Shown: piece after piece, positions 46,427 to 56,909 of the stretch
Numbering within the stretch: the first letter of the stretch is position 1
Layout of the letters: every line of letters begins with the position of its first letter
Assembly: GCF_005117025.1 (NCBI RefSeq)
Contig: NZ_SWCO01000007.1
Coordinates: 186,001 to 250,000 of the forward strand
Source: Alteromonas portus
GTDB lineage: Bacteria > Pseudomonadota > Gammaproteobacteria > Enterobacterales > Alteromonadaceae
Reading direction: 5' to 3'
Length of the DNA stretch: 64,000 nt
Made by a program: the position numbers and the translations under genes
The notes under the pieces: model-generated
What the model was told of the DNA's origin: nothing
Seen by the model: the letters and a program-made list of their open reading frames with translations, nothing else
Databases searched by the model: none

Positions 46427-47371
46427 TCAACTTTCAAAAGAAAGTTTTACACCAGCCAATAATCTGCTGACGCTATCTACAACATCAGTTCTGACAAACC
46501 ACTCAACATCATGCTTTTCAGACAGCACGCCGCTAAATTCTAGTGAACCGCCGTGACCTGTTCCCAGAAAATCTTCAATTAGTTCAGCGCGCTCACCAAA
46601 GCTACTGTCTATGTATGAGTAGTATGCGAAGTATTCGATAGGATACGATGTGTTAAAAGCACTTGCATCAAACTCTCCGCTGGTGCCCACAACAAGTTTC
46701 GCAGCACTTTCATCGGTACGCTGAACCAGTTCTATAAAGGCAGTATCTTTATCGTTTAATCGAAACCGATACTCAGCACGAGCAAATGTACCACCGAGCA
46801 TTTTTTCAAAACTGGCCTCGTAGCTATGTCGCTGGTCCATTTTCGCCGAGTATTCAATCTCGAAATACGCATCCTCCCCGCCAATATTAAAGGCTTCAGA
46901 GGCTTCAGCATTTGCAAGTTGACCAACCACTACTTCAAGGGCTGTGTCGTTTTGTAATTGCCTTACGTGACGTACCCCCGTTATCCACCCATCTTTCGAT
47001 AAACCGGTGGAAGAAACGCGCCCTTTGTAGGTTGGAATAATGCCTAGCTCAGTTTTTCCAGATTCGGTTTCATGCCTCAAATACAGACGCCTTGCGTAGA
47101 GATAATCAGTATTATCGCTACCGAACGTATTGTGGCTTGATGAAAAGTCATCGCCAGTTACCACAAAGCTGTGTACTGACCACGCTGAAGTGATGGCAAG
47201 AGAGGGGTAGTAGCGCAGTCGATATTGTTCGCGGCTAGGGCGGTTAGAGCGATCATCGTATCGAACCTGTATGTCTAGCTTCTGTGAGAAAGTGGGTGCT
47301 ATTTGTTCTCCAAACGCACTGGTTCCCGAAAAAGTAATGAGTGGTAAAACAAGCAAAAACGGAATTCGCAC
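46427..47371 (-). CDS. putative outer-membrane beta-barrel protein
   Basis: A 314-residue protein with a signal peptide (about 1-21, ending SAFGE) and alternating hydrophobic/polar strands throughout, rich in Tyr, Ser and Asp (YRLRYYPSLAITSAW, YFEIEYSAKM, EYFAYYSYI). The last strand ends GVKLSFES, without a perfect terminal Phe. It looks like a small porin-like barrel but I cannot place it in a family. The likely start is GTG at 47371. It stands alone downstream of accC and is separated from it by terminators. Confidence 0.7.
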   Translation of the reverse strand: MRIPFLLVLPLITFSGTSAFGEQIAPTFSQKLDIQVRYDDRSNRPSREQYRLRYYPSLAITSAWSVHSFVVTGDDFSSSHNTFGSDNTDYLYARRLYLRHETESGKTELGIIPTYKGRVSSTGLSKDGWITGVRHVRQLQNDTALEVVVGQLANAEASEAFNIGGEDAYFEIEYSAKMDQRHSYEASFEKMLGGTFARAEYRFRLNDKDTAFIELVQRTDESAAKLVVGTSGEFDASAFNTSYPIEYFAYYSYIDSSFGERAELIEDFLGTGHGGSLEFSGVLSEKHDVEWFVRTDVVDSVSRLLAGVKLSFES

Positions 47372-47461
47372 CTATCGAACCTTAAACAAAGCAATTGGCT
47401 AGTTTATACATTAAATCTAATTAATTAGCGCATAAAAAGAGCGACTTTACGAAAAAAACAT

Positions 47462-47487
47462 AAAAAAAAGCCGGCAGGGATGCCGGC
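47462..47487 (-). terminator. second terminator downstream of accC
   Basis: A 7-bp stem GCCGGCA/TGCCGGC with loop GGGA (TCCC on the minus strand), followed by eight T on the minus strand. Confidence 0.8.
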
Positions 47488-47639
47488 AATAAGTGGAGTG
47501 GGACTCCAATGAGGGTAAAACACACAACAGTATTAAAACTCAGGGAGATGTCTTAAAACTTGTATGCAGTATAGAGTTAGTTTTTAAATAGGAAAATCGT
47601 TAAAAATTGATTGTGGTAATCGGAAAATTAGAATGTTCT

Positions 47640-47670
47640 GAATAGCGAATAGCGAATAGCGAATAGCGAA
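47640..47670. repeat. 7-bp tandem repeat
   Basis: Four perfect copies of GAATAGC (47640-47667) plus a partial GAA. It lies between the two accC terminators, so copy-number change would be unlikely to affect expression. Confidence 0.9.
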
Positions 47671-47679
47671 GGAAGAAAA

Positions 47680-47711
47680 TTGGGCTACACAAAATACAAC
47701 GTGTAGCCCAA
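47680..47711 (-). terminator. first terminator downstream of accC
   Basis: An 11-bp perfect stem TTGGGCTACAC/GTGTAGCCCAA with a ten-base loop, then TTTTC on the minus strand. It begins 8 bases after the accC stop. Confidence 0.75.
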
Positions 47712-47719
47712 AGGGGGGA

Positions 47720-49063
47720 TTAGGCTAAACCTAGCTTCTTCTCTAGGTAGTGGATGTTGGTTCCACCCGCGAAGAAGTTTTCATCGGCCATAATGGCGCG
47801 TTGAAGCGGAATATTCGTTTTAATACCCTCAACCACAATCTCTTCAAGGGCATGGCGCATGCGAGCAATCGCTTCGTCGCGGCTTTCACCGTAAGTGATA
47901 AGCTTGCCTATCATTGAGTCGTAGTAAGGAGGTACGTGGTAGCCCGCGTAAATATGCGACTCCCAGCGAATACCTAAACCACCTGGCGCATGGAACATAT
48001 CGATAGGACCAGGGCTAGGAATAAAGGTTTGTGGATCTTCTGCGTTAATTCGACATTCAATAGCGTGGCCACGAATTTGAATTTGCGACTGATCAATTGA
48101 CAGTGGCTGACCGGCTGCAATGCGAAGCTGCTCTTTAATAAGGTCAACGCCTGTGATCATCTCAGATACAGGGTGCTCTACCTGAATACGGGTATTCATT
48201 TCAATGAAATAGAATTCACCGTTTTCATATAGGAACTCGAAAGTACCTGCTCCGCGGTAGCCTATTTCAATACAGGCTTTGCGGCAGCGATCGCCAATCT
48301 TGGTGCGCATTTGCTCAGAAATACCTGGTGCAGGCGCTTCTTCAACCACTTTTTGGTGGCGACGCTGCATTGAACAGTCACGCTCACCTAAGTGAATAGC
48401 GTTGCCTTGGCCATCAGCTAATACCTGAATTTCGACGTGACGTGGGTTTTCAAGGAATTTTTCCATGTAAACCGTTGAGTTGCCAAATGCAGCGCCAGCT
48501 TCCGCTTGCGTGGTTTCAATGGCTTTAATCAACTCAGCTTCGCTGCGTACTACGCGCATACCACGACCACCGCCGCCGCCCGCAGCTTTAACGATGATTG
48601 GATAACCAATGCGCTTAGCAATGGCTTTGTTGCGCTCTACGTCGTCAGTTAGTGGGCCGTCTGAGCCAGGTACACACGGTACACCTGCTTTTTTCATGGC
48701 GTTGATAGCAGAAACTTTGTCACCCATAAGGTTGATAGTTTCAGCTTTAGGGCCAATGAAAATAAAGCCGCTTTTTTCTACCGCTTCAGCAAAGTCTGCG
48801 TTTTCCGCTAAGAAACCGTAACCAGGGTGAATAGCAATAGAGTTAGTGACTTCTGCAGCAGCAATAATGCGAGGAATGTTTAGGTAGCTTTCGGTTGCCG
48901 ATGCTTTACCAATACAAATTGATTCGTCAGCCAGCAACACGTGCTTCAAGTTTTTATCCGCAGTAGAGTGCACAGCTACGGTTTTGATGCCTAGTTCTTT
49001 ACAGGCTCTCAAAATACGCAGGGCAATCTCACCACGGTTAGCAATAAGTACTTTATCTAGCAT
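47720..49063 (-). CDS. accC: biotin carboxylase subunit of acetyl-CoA carboxylase
   Basis: A 447-residue ATP-grasp enzyme that carboxylates biotin on AccB, the first half-reaction of fatty acid synthesis. It shows [20 protein letters not shown], the glycine-rich ATP loop [14 protein letters not shown] (about 159-172), [15 protein letters not shown] and the catalytic [18 protein letters not shown] (about 288-305). Length is as in E. coli (449). It lies 14 bases after accB. Confidence 0.98.
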   Translation of the reverse strand: MLDKVLIANRGEIALRILRACKELGIKTVAVHSTADKNLKHVLLADESICIGKASATESYLNIPRIIAAAEVTNSIAIHPGYGFLAENADFAEAVEKSGFIFIGPKAETINLMGDKVSAINAMKKAGVPCVPGSDGPLTDDVERNKAIAKRIGYPIIVKAAGGGGGRGMRVVRSEAELIKAIETTQAEAGAAFGNSTVYMEKFLENPRHVEIQVLADGQGNAIHLGERDCSMQRRHQKVVEEAPAPGISEQMRTKIGDRCRKACIEIGYRGAGTFEFLYENGEFYFIEMNTRIQVEHPVSEMITGVDLIKEQLRIAAGQPLSIDQSQIQIRGHAIECRINAEDPQTFIPSPGPIDMFHAPGGLGIRWESHIYAGYHVPPYYDSMIGKLITYGESRDEAIARMRHALEEIVVEGIKTNIPLQRAIMADENFFAGGTNIHYLEKKLGLA

Positions 49064-49077
49064 AGTTAAGCACTCGC

Positions 49078-49542
49078 TTATTCAATGATGAACATTGGCT
49101 GGTCGAATTCTACAGGGTCTTGGTTTTCAACCAGGATTGCCTTAACCACGCCGGCTTTATCTGCTTCAATTTGGTTCATCATCTTCATCGCTTCAACGAT
49201 ACAAAGCGTGTCGCCAACTTTTACTTGCTGACCCACTTCTGCAAATGGTTTTGCCGTTGGTGAAGATGCACGGTAGAACGTACCTACCATTGGAGACTTA
49301 ACAACGTGACCGTCTGGTTGAGCTGGCTCTGCCGGTGCTTCAGACGCAGTGGTAGCGGCCGCTGCAGGCGCAGGTGCCATTTGCGGTGCAGCAGGAGCTG
49401 CAAAGCTGTAATTCATTGGCGCTTGAACACCCGTTGGGCCACGGTGGATGCGTACAGACTCTTCGCCTTCAGTGATCTCTAGCTCGGCAATGCCAGATTC
49501 TTCCACTAGTTCGATGAGTTTTTTAATCTTTCTAATATCCAT
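49078..49542 (-). CDS. accB: biotin carboxyl carrier protein
   Basis: A 154-residue carrier subunit of acetyl-CoA carboxylase. The N-terminal [22 protein letters not shown] helix is followed by a Pro/Ala linker (about 50-75) and the biotinyl domain. Biotin attaches to Lys120 in the motif EAMKMMNQ, and the thumb loop is ASSPTAKPF. In E. coli AccB represses its own operon through its N-terminal region; that part is conserved here. It sits between aroQ and accC in one operon. Confidence 0.98.
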   Translation of the reverse strand: MDIRKIKKLIELVEESGIAELEITEGEESVRIHRGPTGVQAPMNYSFAAPAAPQMAPAPAAAATTASEAPAEPAQPDGHVVKSPMVGTFYRASSPTAKPFAEVGQQVKVGDTLCIVEAMKMMNQIEADKAGVVKAILVENQDPVEFDQPMFIIE

Positions 49543-49556
49543 GTTCTGTCTCTGCT

Positions 49557-49997
49557 CTATTTTGGCGATTTCGGTAAATTGATTGCTGCAGTCAACGCGA
49601 GCGAATAGCCCATGGCACCAAGGCCAACAATGACGCCAGCTGCAACATCAGAAAAATAAGAATGATGACGAAAAGGTTCACGAGCGTGAACGTTCGACAA
49701 ATGCACTTCAATAAACGGGATATTGACACTTAATAACGCATCGCGAAGGGCGACACTGGTGTGCGTGAAGGCAGCAGGATTAATAATAATGGCATCAACA
49801 GTTCCCATAGCAGCATGTACGCGGTCGATCAGTTCAAACTCGGCGTTTGACTGAAAATGCGTTAAGGTCACGTTGCTTGACGCGGCCTGCGCCTGCAAAT
49901 CATCTACGATGTCTTGCAAGGTTTGTGTGCCGTATTTGTCGGGTTCTCTTTGGCCTAACATATTCAGGTTAGGGCCGTTCAATAACAAAATTTTCAT
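49557..49997 (-). CDS. aroQ: 3-dehydroquinate dehydratase, type II
   Basis: A 146-residue shikimate-pathway enzyme, the dodecameric type II form. [19 protein letters not shown] holds the catalytic Tyr and Arg near the N-terminus. [32 protein letters not shown] and [26 protein letters not shown] contain the other active-site residues. It is first in the aroQ-accB-accC operon, a linkage common in gammaproteobacteria. The promoter must lie in the 283 bases upstream (49998-50280), where I see no clear operator. Confidence 0.97.
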   Translation of the reverse strand: MKILLLNGPNLNMLGQREPDKYGTQTLQDIVDDLQAQAASSNVTLTHFQSNAEFELIDRVHAAMGTVDAIIINPAAFTHTSVALRDALLSVNIPFIEVHLSNVHAREPFRHHSYFSDVAAGVIVGLGAMGYSLALTAAINLPKSPK

Positions 49998-50280
49998 CTA
50001 GTTTGCTGCTATCTTCGGGAAAATGTCACGGTTATTGCCATTTCAACAAACTTTTGTGACAGTTGCACGAAAAAAAGCCAATTTATTTGCTCGTTTATTG
50101 TGTTAGTTGCTGATTATAGTGATAGATAAAGTTTTCGCAGCAAAATACTGGTCTAATCAGGTGTTTTCGGCGCAAAGTTTATTGGGTGGTTTGCTCAGTT
50201 GGTGCGCTCTCAGAAGGCGTTAATTAAGGATGTGCTGGCGGTTTTAGCGAAAAGTACCGGTGATGTAATGTCGTAAAATA

Positions 50281-51090
50281 CTAAGGTGTGGCTTTCGTTG
50301 AGGAGCCTTTTAGAGAAAACGGTACACTAACGTATTTCCCATGGAATTTGGCTACATATATGCCAAAGTGAAGGTGGGGTAAGGAAGAAAACCCCGTATT
50401 GCCGGTATAACCGATAAGTTGCCCGCGCTTTACAGTTTGCCCTCTTGTTACCACAACGCCTTTATATTTCAGATGGTAGTATTCGCCGGTGGTTCCGTCG
50501 CTATGAAGAACGACAACATAGTTAGCGTGTTTAGCAAACTTCGGCGTTGGTCCGCCTTTCGTGCCGTCATCTTTCGTGTCGATCACTACGCCTTCTCGGG
50601 CGGCTAAAATAGGGGTTCCAACAGGCGCGGCAAAATCGAGAGCATACCTTGACGCCCCCGAATGACTAAAATTGCCGTTAAAGCCCTGAACAATGCGGTA
50701 TTCGCCAGCAGGCTGTAGCGGTGACAGATACGTATAGGCGTTATCGTGTATAGCGTCTACGCGGCCTACCGTCCATTTAACGCGCATAGATGCCCAGAAT
50801 GCATCGGCTTTTTTTACTACGCCAAGGGGCACTTGGTCATTGGTATCTAAAAACGCGTTGACATGGGCTTTTGGTTTAAGCTCACCCTTGCCTGTAGGGA
50901 TATCCTGCAAAACAGAAGAATAAAGGGTTAAGGCTACGGGTAATTCTACATTTCTTTGTACCGAGACTAGAAAAAGAGAAGAAGACGAAGGCGTAAGCTC
51001 AAAACAAAAGCGCTTGTTATCGAAGCACCCCGTGGTTTTCGCTGTTATTGATAGTGAAAAAGTGAGCGAAATAAATAAGAAGGCCAGCAT
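50281..51090 (-). CDS. exported M23 (LytM) peptidase-domain protein
   Basis: A 269-residue protein with a signal peptide (about 1-19, MLAFLFISLTFSLSITAK) and a C-terminal M23 domain. GASRYALDFAAPVGTPI has the HxxxD-like site with His replaced by Arg (SRYALDF), and HSDGTTGEYYHLK and PHLHFGIY follow. The first zinc ligand therefore appears changed while the HxH is kept, so catalysis is uncertain. The start is set at 51090, with AGAAGG 9 bases upstream. A longer frame to 51249 would cross the dsbD terminator and overlap dsbD. Confidence 0.85.
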   Translation of the reverse strand: MLAFLFISLTFSLSITAKTTGCFDNKRFCFELTPSSSSLFLVSVQRNVELPVALTLYSSVLQDIPTGKGELKPKAHVNAFLDTNDQVPLGVVKKADAFWASMRVKWTVGRVDAIHDNAYTYLSPLQPAGEYRIVQGFNGNFSHSGASRYALDFAAPVGTPILAAREGVVIDTKDDGTKGGPTPKFAKHANYVVVLHSDGTTGEYYHLKYKGVVVTRGQTVKRGQLIGYTGNTGFSSLPHLHFGIYVAKFHGKYVSVPFSLKGSSTKATP

Positions 51091-51132
51091 TGAAGCCAAC
51101 CTTCTTTTCTGAAACCCGTCTCTACCCAAAAT

Positions 51133-51158
51133 AAAAAGAGCGGCGCTTCGCACCGCTC
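51133..51158 (-). terminator. dsbD terminator
   Basis: On the minus strand a 9-bp stem GAGCGGTGC/GCGCCGCTC (one G-T pair) with loop GAA, followed by TTTTTATTTT, 48 bases past the dsbD stop. Confidence 0.8.
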
Positions 51159-51205
51159 GCCATACTCGCCATATGAGAAGAGGAAAGGCCTCGAATAGAA
51201 GCGCC

Positions 51206-53107
51206 TTAGTCCAAGCGACCATTTTGAGCATCACTAACGTCAGAGCCATTGTTAAGCCACTCGTTTACATGACCGGCAAAGGCATCTGCTTTCATAAACC
51301 CGGTGACACGGGCCTTGGTTAGCTCGTCGCCGTTTTTGTCGAAGAACAAAATGGTTGGTAGGCCTAGCACAGTGAAGGTGTCAAAAATTTCCTGACGTTC
51401 TGGTGTGTTATCGGTAAGGTCCATTTGCATCCATACTGTATTGCTAAGCGCAGATACAACTTTCTCGTCAGGGAAAGTGTACTTCTCGAACTCCTTACAG
51501 GCAACGCACCAGTCGGCGTACAAATCGACCATCACGGTTTTACCTTGTGCGTTAGCCGCCGCTATTTTATTGCGCAGGTCTGCTAAGTCTCTGGCAACAA
51601 GAAAGTCTGGATGCCCTGCGTGGACACCATCAGAGTGCTCGCCCCAAAGCCCTGTGTTTAGCCCTGCTTGATAGGTAAGGCCAGCACTTCCCATAATGCC
51701 TATTGCAACCACAACAGCACGTACAAGCTTCATCAGTGAGTTTTTGCTGGCGCGGTTAAGTGCCCAGTAATAGCCGAACAAACCGAAACCAAGCAATCCC
51801 CATAGGAAGCCAGTGGCAGGGCTATTATATAAACGCTCAATAAACACAATGGCCACGGCAAGCATCATAAAGCCAAAGGTAACTTTAACCACATTCATCC
51901 AGTTACCCGCCTTAGGTAGCAGCTTACCGCCCGTCATGCCGAACAGAATGAGCGGTACGCCCATACCTATGCTTAACAAGTAAAGCGAAACAAAACCTAG
52001 CGTCATATCGCCAGTTTGAGCGATGAATAGCAATATGCCGGTTAGCGGCGCAGTAGTGCAGGGTGAAGCGATAAGACCAGACAGTACACCCATAACAAAC
52101 ACACCTGCGAAACTGCCGGGCGTTTGGTTGTTACTCATGTGAGTGAGCTTTTCTTGATACTTTGCTGGCAGCTGAATTTCAAAACCACCAAACAGAGCAA
52201 CGGCGAGCGCCACAAATAGCACAATGAATACGCCGAGTACTACAGGGTGTTGAAGCGCCGCCTGAAACTGCGCGCCGGCTACTGCGACCACTAATCCAAG
52301 CAGTGAGTATGTGATCGCCATACCTTGAACGTAAACAAAGGTTAGCCAGAATGAATGCGATGCGGTTTTAGGCTTGCCCTGACCAATCACAATGCCCGAC
52401 ACAATGGGATACATCGGGAATACGCAAGGTGTAAAGGCTAAGCCTACGCCTAGTGCAAAAAATAGAGCTAAAGTGAGCGCAAGGTTATCTTTATCGATTA
52501 GCCTTTGCGCTAAATCGAACTGCTCGCTTTGTGAAGAAGTTGCTGCGTTATTTGGTTCTGAGGCCGTATCTGTCTCAGCAACTGCACTGCTTCCCACTTC
52601 ATTTAAATACACGACTTTCACTGTTGGCGGGTAGCAAAGCCCTGCGTCAGCACAGCCTTGATAGCGAATTTTTACTACGCCGTCACTGAGTGCTGATTCT
52701 ATGGGCAAAGTAATAGATACGCCGTTGTAAAACACTTCAGACTCGCCAAAAAACTCATCCTGAATCATTACCCCATTTGGGTACTTAGGCTCGCCAATTT
52801 CGGCTTGTTTCGCCACAAACTTAAACTGCTTTAGGTAAAGGTAGTAGCCGTCGGCAATATCGAAGCTTACCGTAAGCACATCGTCTTCTTGGTTAAAGTC
52901 GAACGCAAACGCTTGGTCGACATCTAAAAACTGGGGTTCATCCACGAACGGATCGTCAAAGGCATTGGGTACCTGAGCCAATGCGAACGTGGTTAATAAC
53001 GTCATTAAACAAAACGCTGAGAGAACATAAGCAGTAAAGCGCTGGAACAGCGAAGCTGATGCATTGCCTGATGAGAAAGAAGGTAAAATCATAAAGTTAC
53101 AGTTCAT
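51206..53107 (-). CDS. dsbD: thiol:disulfide interchange protein DsbD
   Basis: A 633-residue inner-membrane protein passing electrons from cytoplasmic thioredoxin to periplasmic DsbC and others. A signal peptide ends at about ALAQV (46). The periplasmic alpha domain has a Cys pair (GCADAGLCYPP). Eight membrane helices (about 210-480) carry the Cys pair FTPCVFPMYP and SPCTTAPLTG. The C-terminal thioredoxin-like domain has the active site ADWCVACKEFEKYTF. All expected Cys are present. The start may be 53107 or the ATG 15 bases later; neither has a good ribosome site. Confidence 0.96.
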   Translation of the reverse strand: MNCNFMILPSFSSGNASASLFQRFTAYVLSAFCLMTLLTTFALAQVPNAFDDPFVDEPQFLDVDQAFAFDFNQEDDVLTVSFDIADGYYLYLKQFKFVAKQAEIGEPKYPNGVMIQDEFFGESEVFYNGVSITLPIESALSDGVVKIRYQGCADAGLCYPPTVKVVYLNEVGSSAVAETDTASEPNNAATSSQSEQFDLAQRLIDKDNLALTLALFFALGVGLAFTPCVFPMYPIVSGIVIGQGKPKTASHSFWLTFVYVQGMAITYSLLGLVVAVAGAQFQAALQHPVVLGVFIVLFVALAVALFGGFEIQLPAKYQEKLTHMSNNQTPGSFAGVFVMGVLSGLIASPCTTAPLTGILLFIAQTGDMTLGFVSLYLLSIGMGVPLILFGMTGGKLLPKAGNWMNVVKVTFGFMMLAVAIVFIERLYNSPATGFLWGLLGFGLFGYYWALNRASKNSLMKLVRAVVVAIGIMGSAGLTYQAGLNTGLWGEHSDGVHAGHPDFLVARDLADLRNKIAAANAQGKTVMVDLYADWCVACKEFEKYTFPDEKVVSALSNTVWMQMDLTDNTPERQEIFDTFTVLGLPTILFFDKNGDELTKARVTGFMKADAFAGHVNEWLNNGSDVSDAQNGRLD

Positions 53108-53156
53108 TTTTATCTATTTTGCGTTATCGTTATTTTTATCTGGAATTACGTTTTAA

Positions 53157-53471
53157 CTAGCGCTGTAGCGTGGTTTGTAACCACTGACCGTAAGCGCTGC
53201 TAGCCTCAGCATTAAGTTCTAGCCATTCAGGGACATCGTACGGATGCAACTCGCTTACTCTATCAAAGGCCTGTAATACATTTTGTGTATTCGTTTTAAT
53301 GAGTAGCTGACATTCAGTGTCGGTCTCTATTTTACCCTGCCATTCATAAACCGACTCTATACCTTTAATAACATTCACGCAGGCGGCAAGCTTTTCTTCA
53401 ACGAGGGTACTAGCAATTAATTGCGCAGTCTTTTCATCGGGTGTGGTACACAGTACAAGCTTTATTGTCAT
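53157..53471 (-). CDS. cutA: divalent-cation tolerance protein CutA
   Basis: A 104-residue trimeric ferredoxin-like protein. It shows LVLCTTPDEKTAQLIASTLV, LAACVNVIKGIESVYEWQGK and the conserved ELHPYDVPEWL. Length is as in E. coli (112). The family was linked to copper tolerance, but its molecular role is debated. It lies upstream of dsbD on the same strand (49-base gap), as in many gammaproteobacteria, so the pair is probably one operon. Confidence 0.95.
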   Translation of the reverse strand: MTIKLVLCTTPDEKTAQLIASTLVEEKLAACVNVIKGIESVYEWQGKIETDTECQLLIKTNTQNVLQAFDRVSELHPYDVPEWLELNAEASSAYGQWLQTTLQR

Positions 53472-53683
53472 AAACGTTTCCTACTTTTTCGCGCCTGTTA
53501 CTTTGCTAATGAGTCGATGTGTAATAGACCCGAATCAGCACTCTATTCTTTCATAGCTAACGTATATCGAGGTCGTTATCGGTCGCTTTACGTGGCTATT
53601 TAAGCGAAAGGATGGGCACCTTTTCTTGTTATTACGTACAAAGACCTTATAACAGGTTATGAATACATGAAAGAGGAAGCATT

Positions 53684-54208
53684 TTGCGGGTTTTATTTAT
53701 ACTGTTTGCCCTATTACCTATTTTAGAGATTGCGTTGCTAATTAATGTGGGTAGCGTAATTGGTGGTTGGAATACCGTTGGCTTGGTTATTCTTTCTGCC
53801 TTTATTGGTGCTTACTTTGTTAAGCGCGAAGGCGTAAGTACGCTGCAAACGGCACAAGAAAAAATGCAGCGAAATGAAGTGCCGGGTAAAGAGTTGGTTG
53901 AAGGCCTAATGCTAGTAGTTGCGGGTATCTTACTTGTGACGCCAGGCTTTATTACCGATATCTTCGGTTTCCTTTTAGCAATGCCGGGCTCACGTCACTT
54001 CTTTGCCGCCCAGGTAAGTAAGCATATGAAAATGCGCGTTGTTGCTCCGGGAATGGGGCCGGGAGCTTCAGGTTTCGGTCAAGGTCAGTCACCGTTTGGA
54101 CAAAGTCCTTTCGATGAGCGTTCTCGCTCACACAATAACGATGGTGATGTGTTTGAAGGTGAGTACACTGATCACACCACCAACGACCCAGATAAGCGCT
54201 TAAAATAG
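53684..54208 (+). CDS. fxsA: FxsA family membrane protein
   Basis: A 174-residue inner-membrane protein. Helices lie at about 2-24 and 28-48 and the hydrophobic region around LMLVVAGILLVTPGFITDIFG (about 72-92) carries the family motif. A Gly/Pro/Gln-rich hydrophilic tail follows. In E. coli FxsA overproduction relieves exclusion of phage T7 by the F plasmid; its normal role is unknown. Start TTG at 53684 with AGAGGAAG 5 bases upstream and no ATG nearby in frame. It lies upstream of groESL, a common order. Confidence 0.92.
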   Translation: MRVLFILFALLPILEIALLINVGSVIGGWNTVGLVILSAFIGAYFVKREGVSTLQTAQEKMQRNEVPGKELVEGLMLVVAGILLVTPGFITDIFGFLLAMPGSRHFFAAQVSKHMKMRVVAPGMGPGASGFGQGQSPFGQSPFDERSRSHNNDGDVFEGEYTDHTTNDPDKRLK

Positions 54209-54242
54209 CGAGCCTAAACACCCTTTCCATCAGGTTATGAGC

Positions 54243-54264
54243 GCCGTTTACCGCGATAAACGGC
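54243..54264 (+). repeat. hairpin downstream of fxsA
   Basis: An 8-bp stem GCCGTTTA/TAAACGGC with a six-base loop, 35 bases past the fxsA stop, without a T-run. It is possibly a weak terminator separating fxsA from groESL. Confidence 0.45.
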
Positions 54265-54335
54265 CTTCACTTGCCTAGTAAAAATAAGTATTTAGCGAAA
54301 AAACCAAATTTTTTACATTTTTTTGCTTAAAAACC

Positions 54336-54364
54336 CTTGAAGTTATCTGGGTACTACCCCATCT
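54336..54364 (+). promoter_or_regulatory. sigma-32 heat-shock promoter of groESL
   Basis: CTTGAAG (54336-54342), 14 bases, CCCCATCT (54357-54364). This is an almost perfect match to the sigma-32 consensus (CTTGAAA, 13-15 bases, CCCCATNT), about 120 bases before the groES start. No CIRCE inverted repeat is present. Confidence 0.9.
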
Positions 54365-54484
54365 ATCCGTGCAGAAACGATTTTAACTGCTCAGCAATGA
54401 GCAACCCAGGCACACAACATTCGGACAGTCTGAATGTTGGTAATCACATAAACTTGAATAGTGGAATTTTCAGGAGACTTGAAA

Positions 54485-54775
54485 ATGGCAATTCGTCCTT
54501 TACACGACCGCGTAATCCTTAAGCGCGCAGAGCAAGAAAGCAAATCTGCAGGCGGTATCGTTCTGACTGGTTCTGCAGCAGAAAAATCTACACGCGGCGA
54601 AGTAATCGCAGTAGGTAACGGTCGCATTCTTGAGAACGGCGAAGTTAAAGCGCTAGACGTTAAAGTAGGCGACACCGTTATTTTCAACGACGGTTACGGC
54701 GTTAAAACAGAAAAGCTGGATGGTGAAGAAGTACTAATCCTAAGCGAAAGCGACATTCTAGCGATTGTTGAGTAA
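54485..54775 (+). CDS. groES: co-chaperonin GroES
   Basis: A 96-residue heptameric lid of the GroEL chamber. [20 protein letters not shown] begins the fold, the mobile loop is SAGGIVLTG, and [13 protein letters not shown] and [15 protein letters not shown] end it. Length matches E. coli (97). AGGAGACTTG lies just before the ATG at 54485; an upstream in-frame ATG at 54461 is not conserved. It is followed by groEL after 40 bases and driven by the sigma-32 promoter upstream. Confidence 0.98.
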   Translation: MAIRPLHDRVILKRAEQESKSAGGIVLTGSAAEKSTRGEVIAVGNGRILENGEVKALDVKVGDTVIFNDGYGVKTEKLDGEEVLILSESDILAIVE

Positions 54776-54803
54776 TTACAACTAACGTTAAAACGAATTT
54801 TAG

Positions 54804-56453
<1,650 letters not shown>

Positions 56454-56478
56454 TCATCCCAAGCTTAACGCTTAAAAG

Positions 56479-56509
56479 AAAAGCGCAGCTCTTAGAGCTG
56501 CGCTTTTTT
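56479..56509 (+). terminator. groESL terminator
   Basis: An 11-bp stem AAGCGCAGCTC/GAGCTGCGCTT with a three-base loop and six T, 27 bases after groEL. Confidence 0.92.
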
Positions 56510-56909
56510 GTTTTTGGTCTAAATACACCTTTGAATGCCTTTCCATTTATCGCAGCCAAATGAGAGTTACCGCATTTTTCCTAAAATAAAAGCCTCTTTG
56601 ATATCCATGTTTTAGGTAACAATTATTTATCATTTGTACGTTTTAAAGCGCTAGCGCATTGAAATTAATTTATCCTACTGTCTCGTTTGCTTTGTCATGT
56701 AGCCAATTTTCGAGATTTTTATCTTTTCTTGCACCGTACAAGTGGCATGTTAAAAACTTGTATTTACAGGTGGTTTTTATTACTACATAAACGCATCATT
56801 ATGCCTTTTACGCCTATTGAATTAACCCTAATAAGCCTTTAACCTGCCACGCCTGCTTCATCTTTGAAGTAGGTAACTAGTGCATTTTTTGTAAGGCATA
56901 CTACCCACT
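56510..56909. other. intergenic region upstream of the cyo cluster
   Basis: 400 AT-rich bases without a convincing gene. It includes a hairpin CCTGCTTCA/TGAAGTAGG (56852-56873, one G-T pair) about 36 bases before the small membrane protein gene. This may lie in the leader of the cyo transcript. I cannot assign ArcA, Fnr or other sites with confidence. Confidence 0.5.

Larger units (their letters stand above)
47372..47719. other. intergenic region downstream of accC
   Basis: 348 bases with no gene. It holds two minus-strand hairpin terminators (47680-47711 and 47462-47487) and a 7-bp tandem repeat (47640-47667). The promoter of the barrel gene should lie at the left end, between 47372 and about 47460. 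Confidence 0.55.

Noticed and set aside
38483-47371. Prophage or integrative element
   Set aside because: No integrase, transposase, phage structural gene, tRNA attachment site or flanking direct repeat could be seen.
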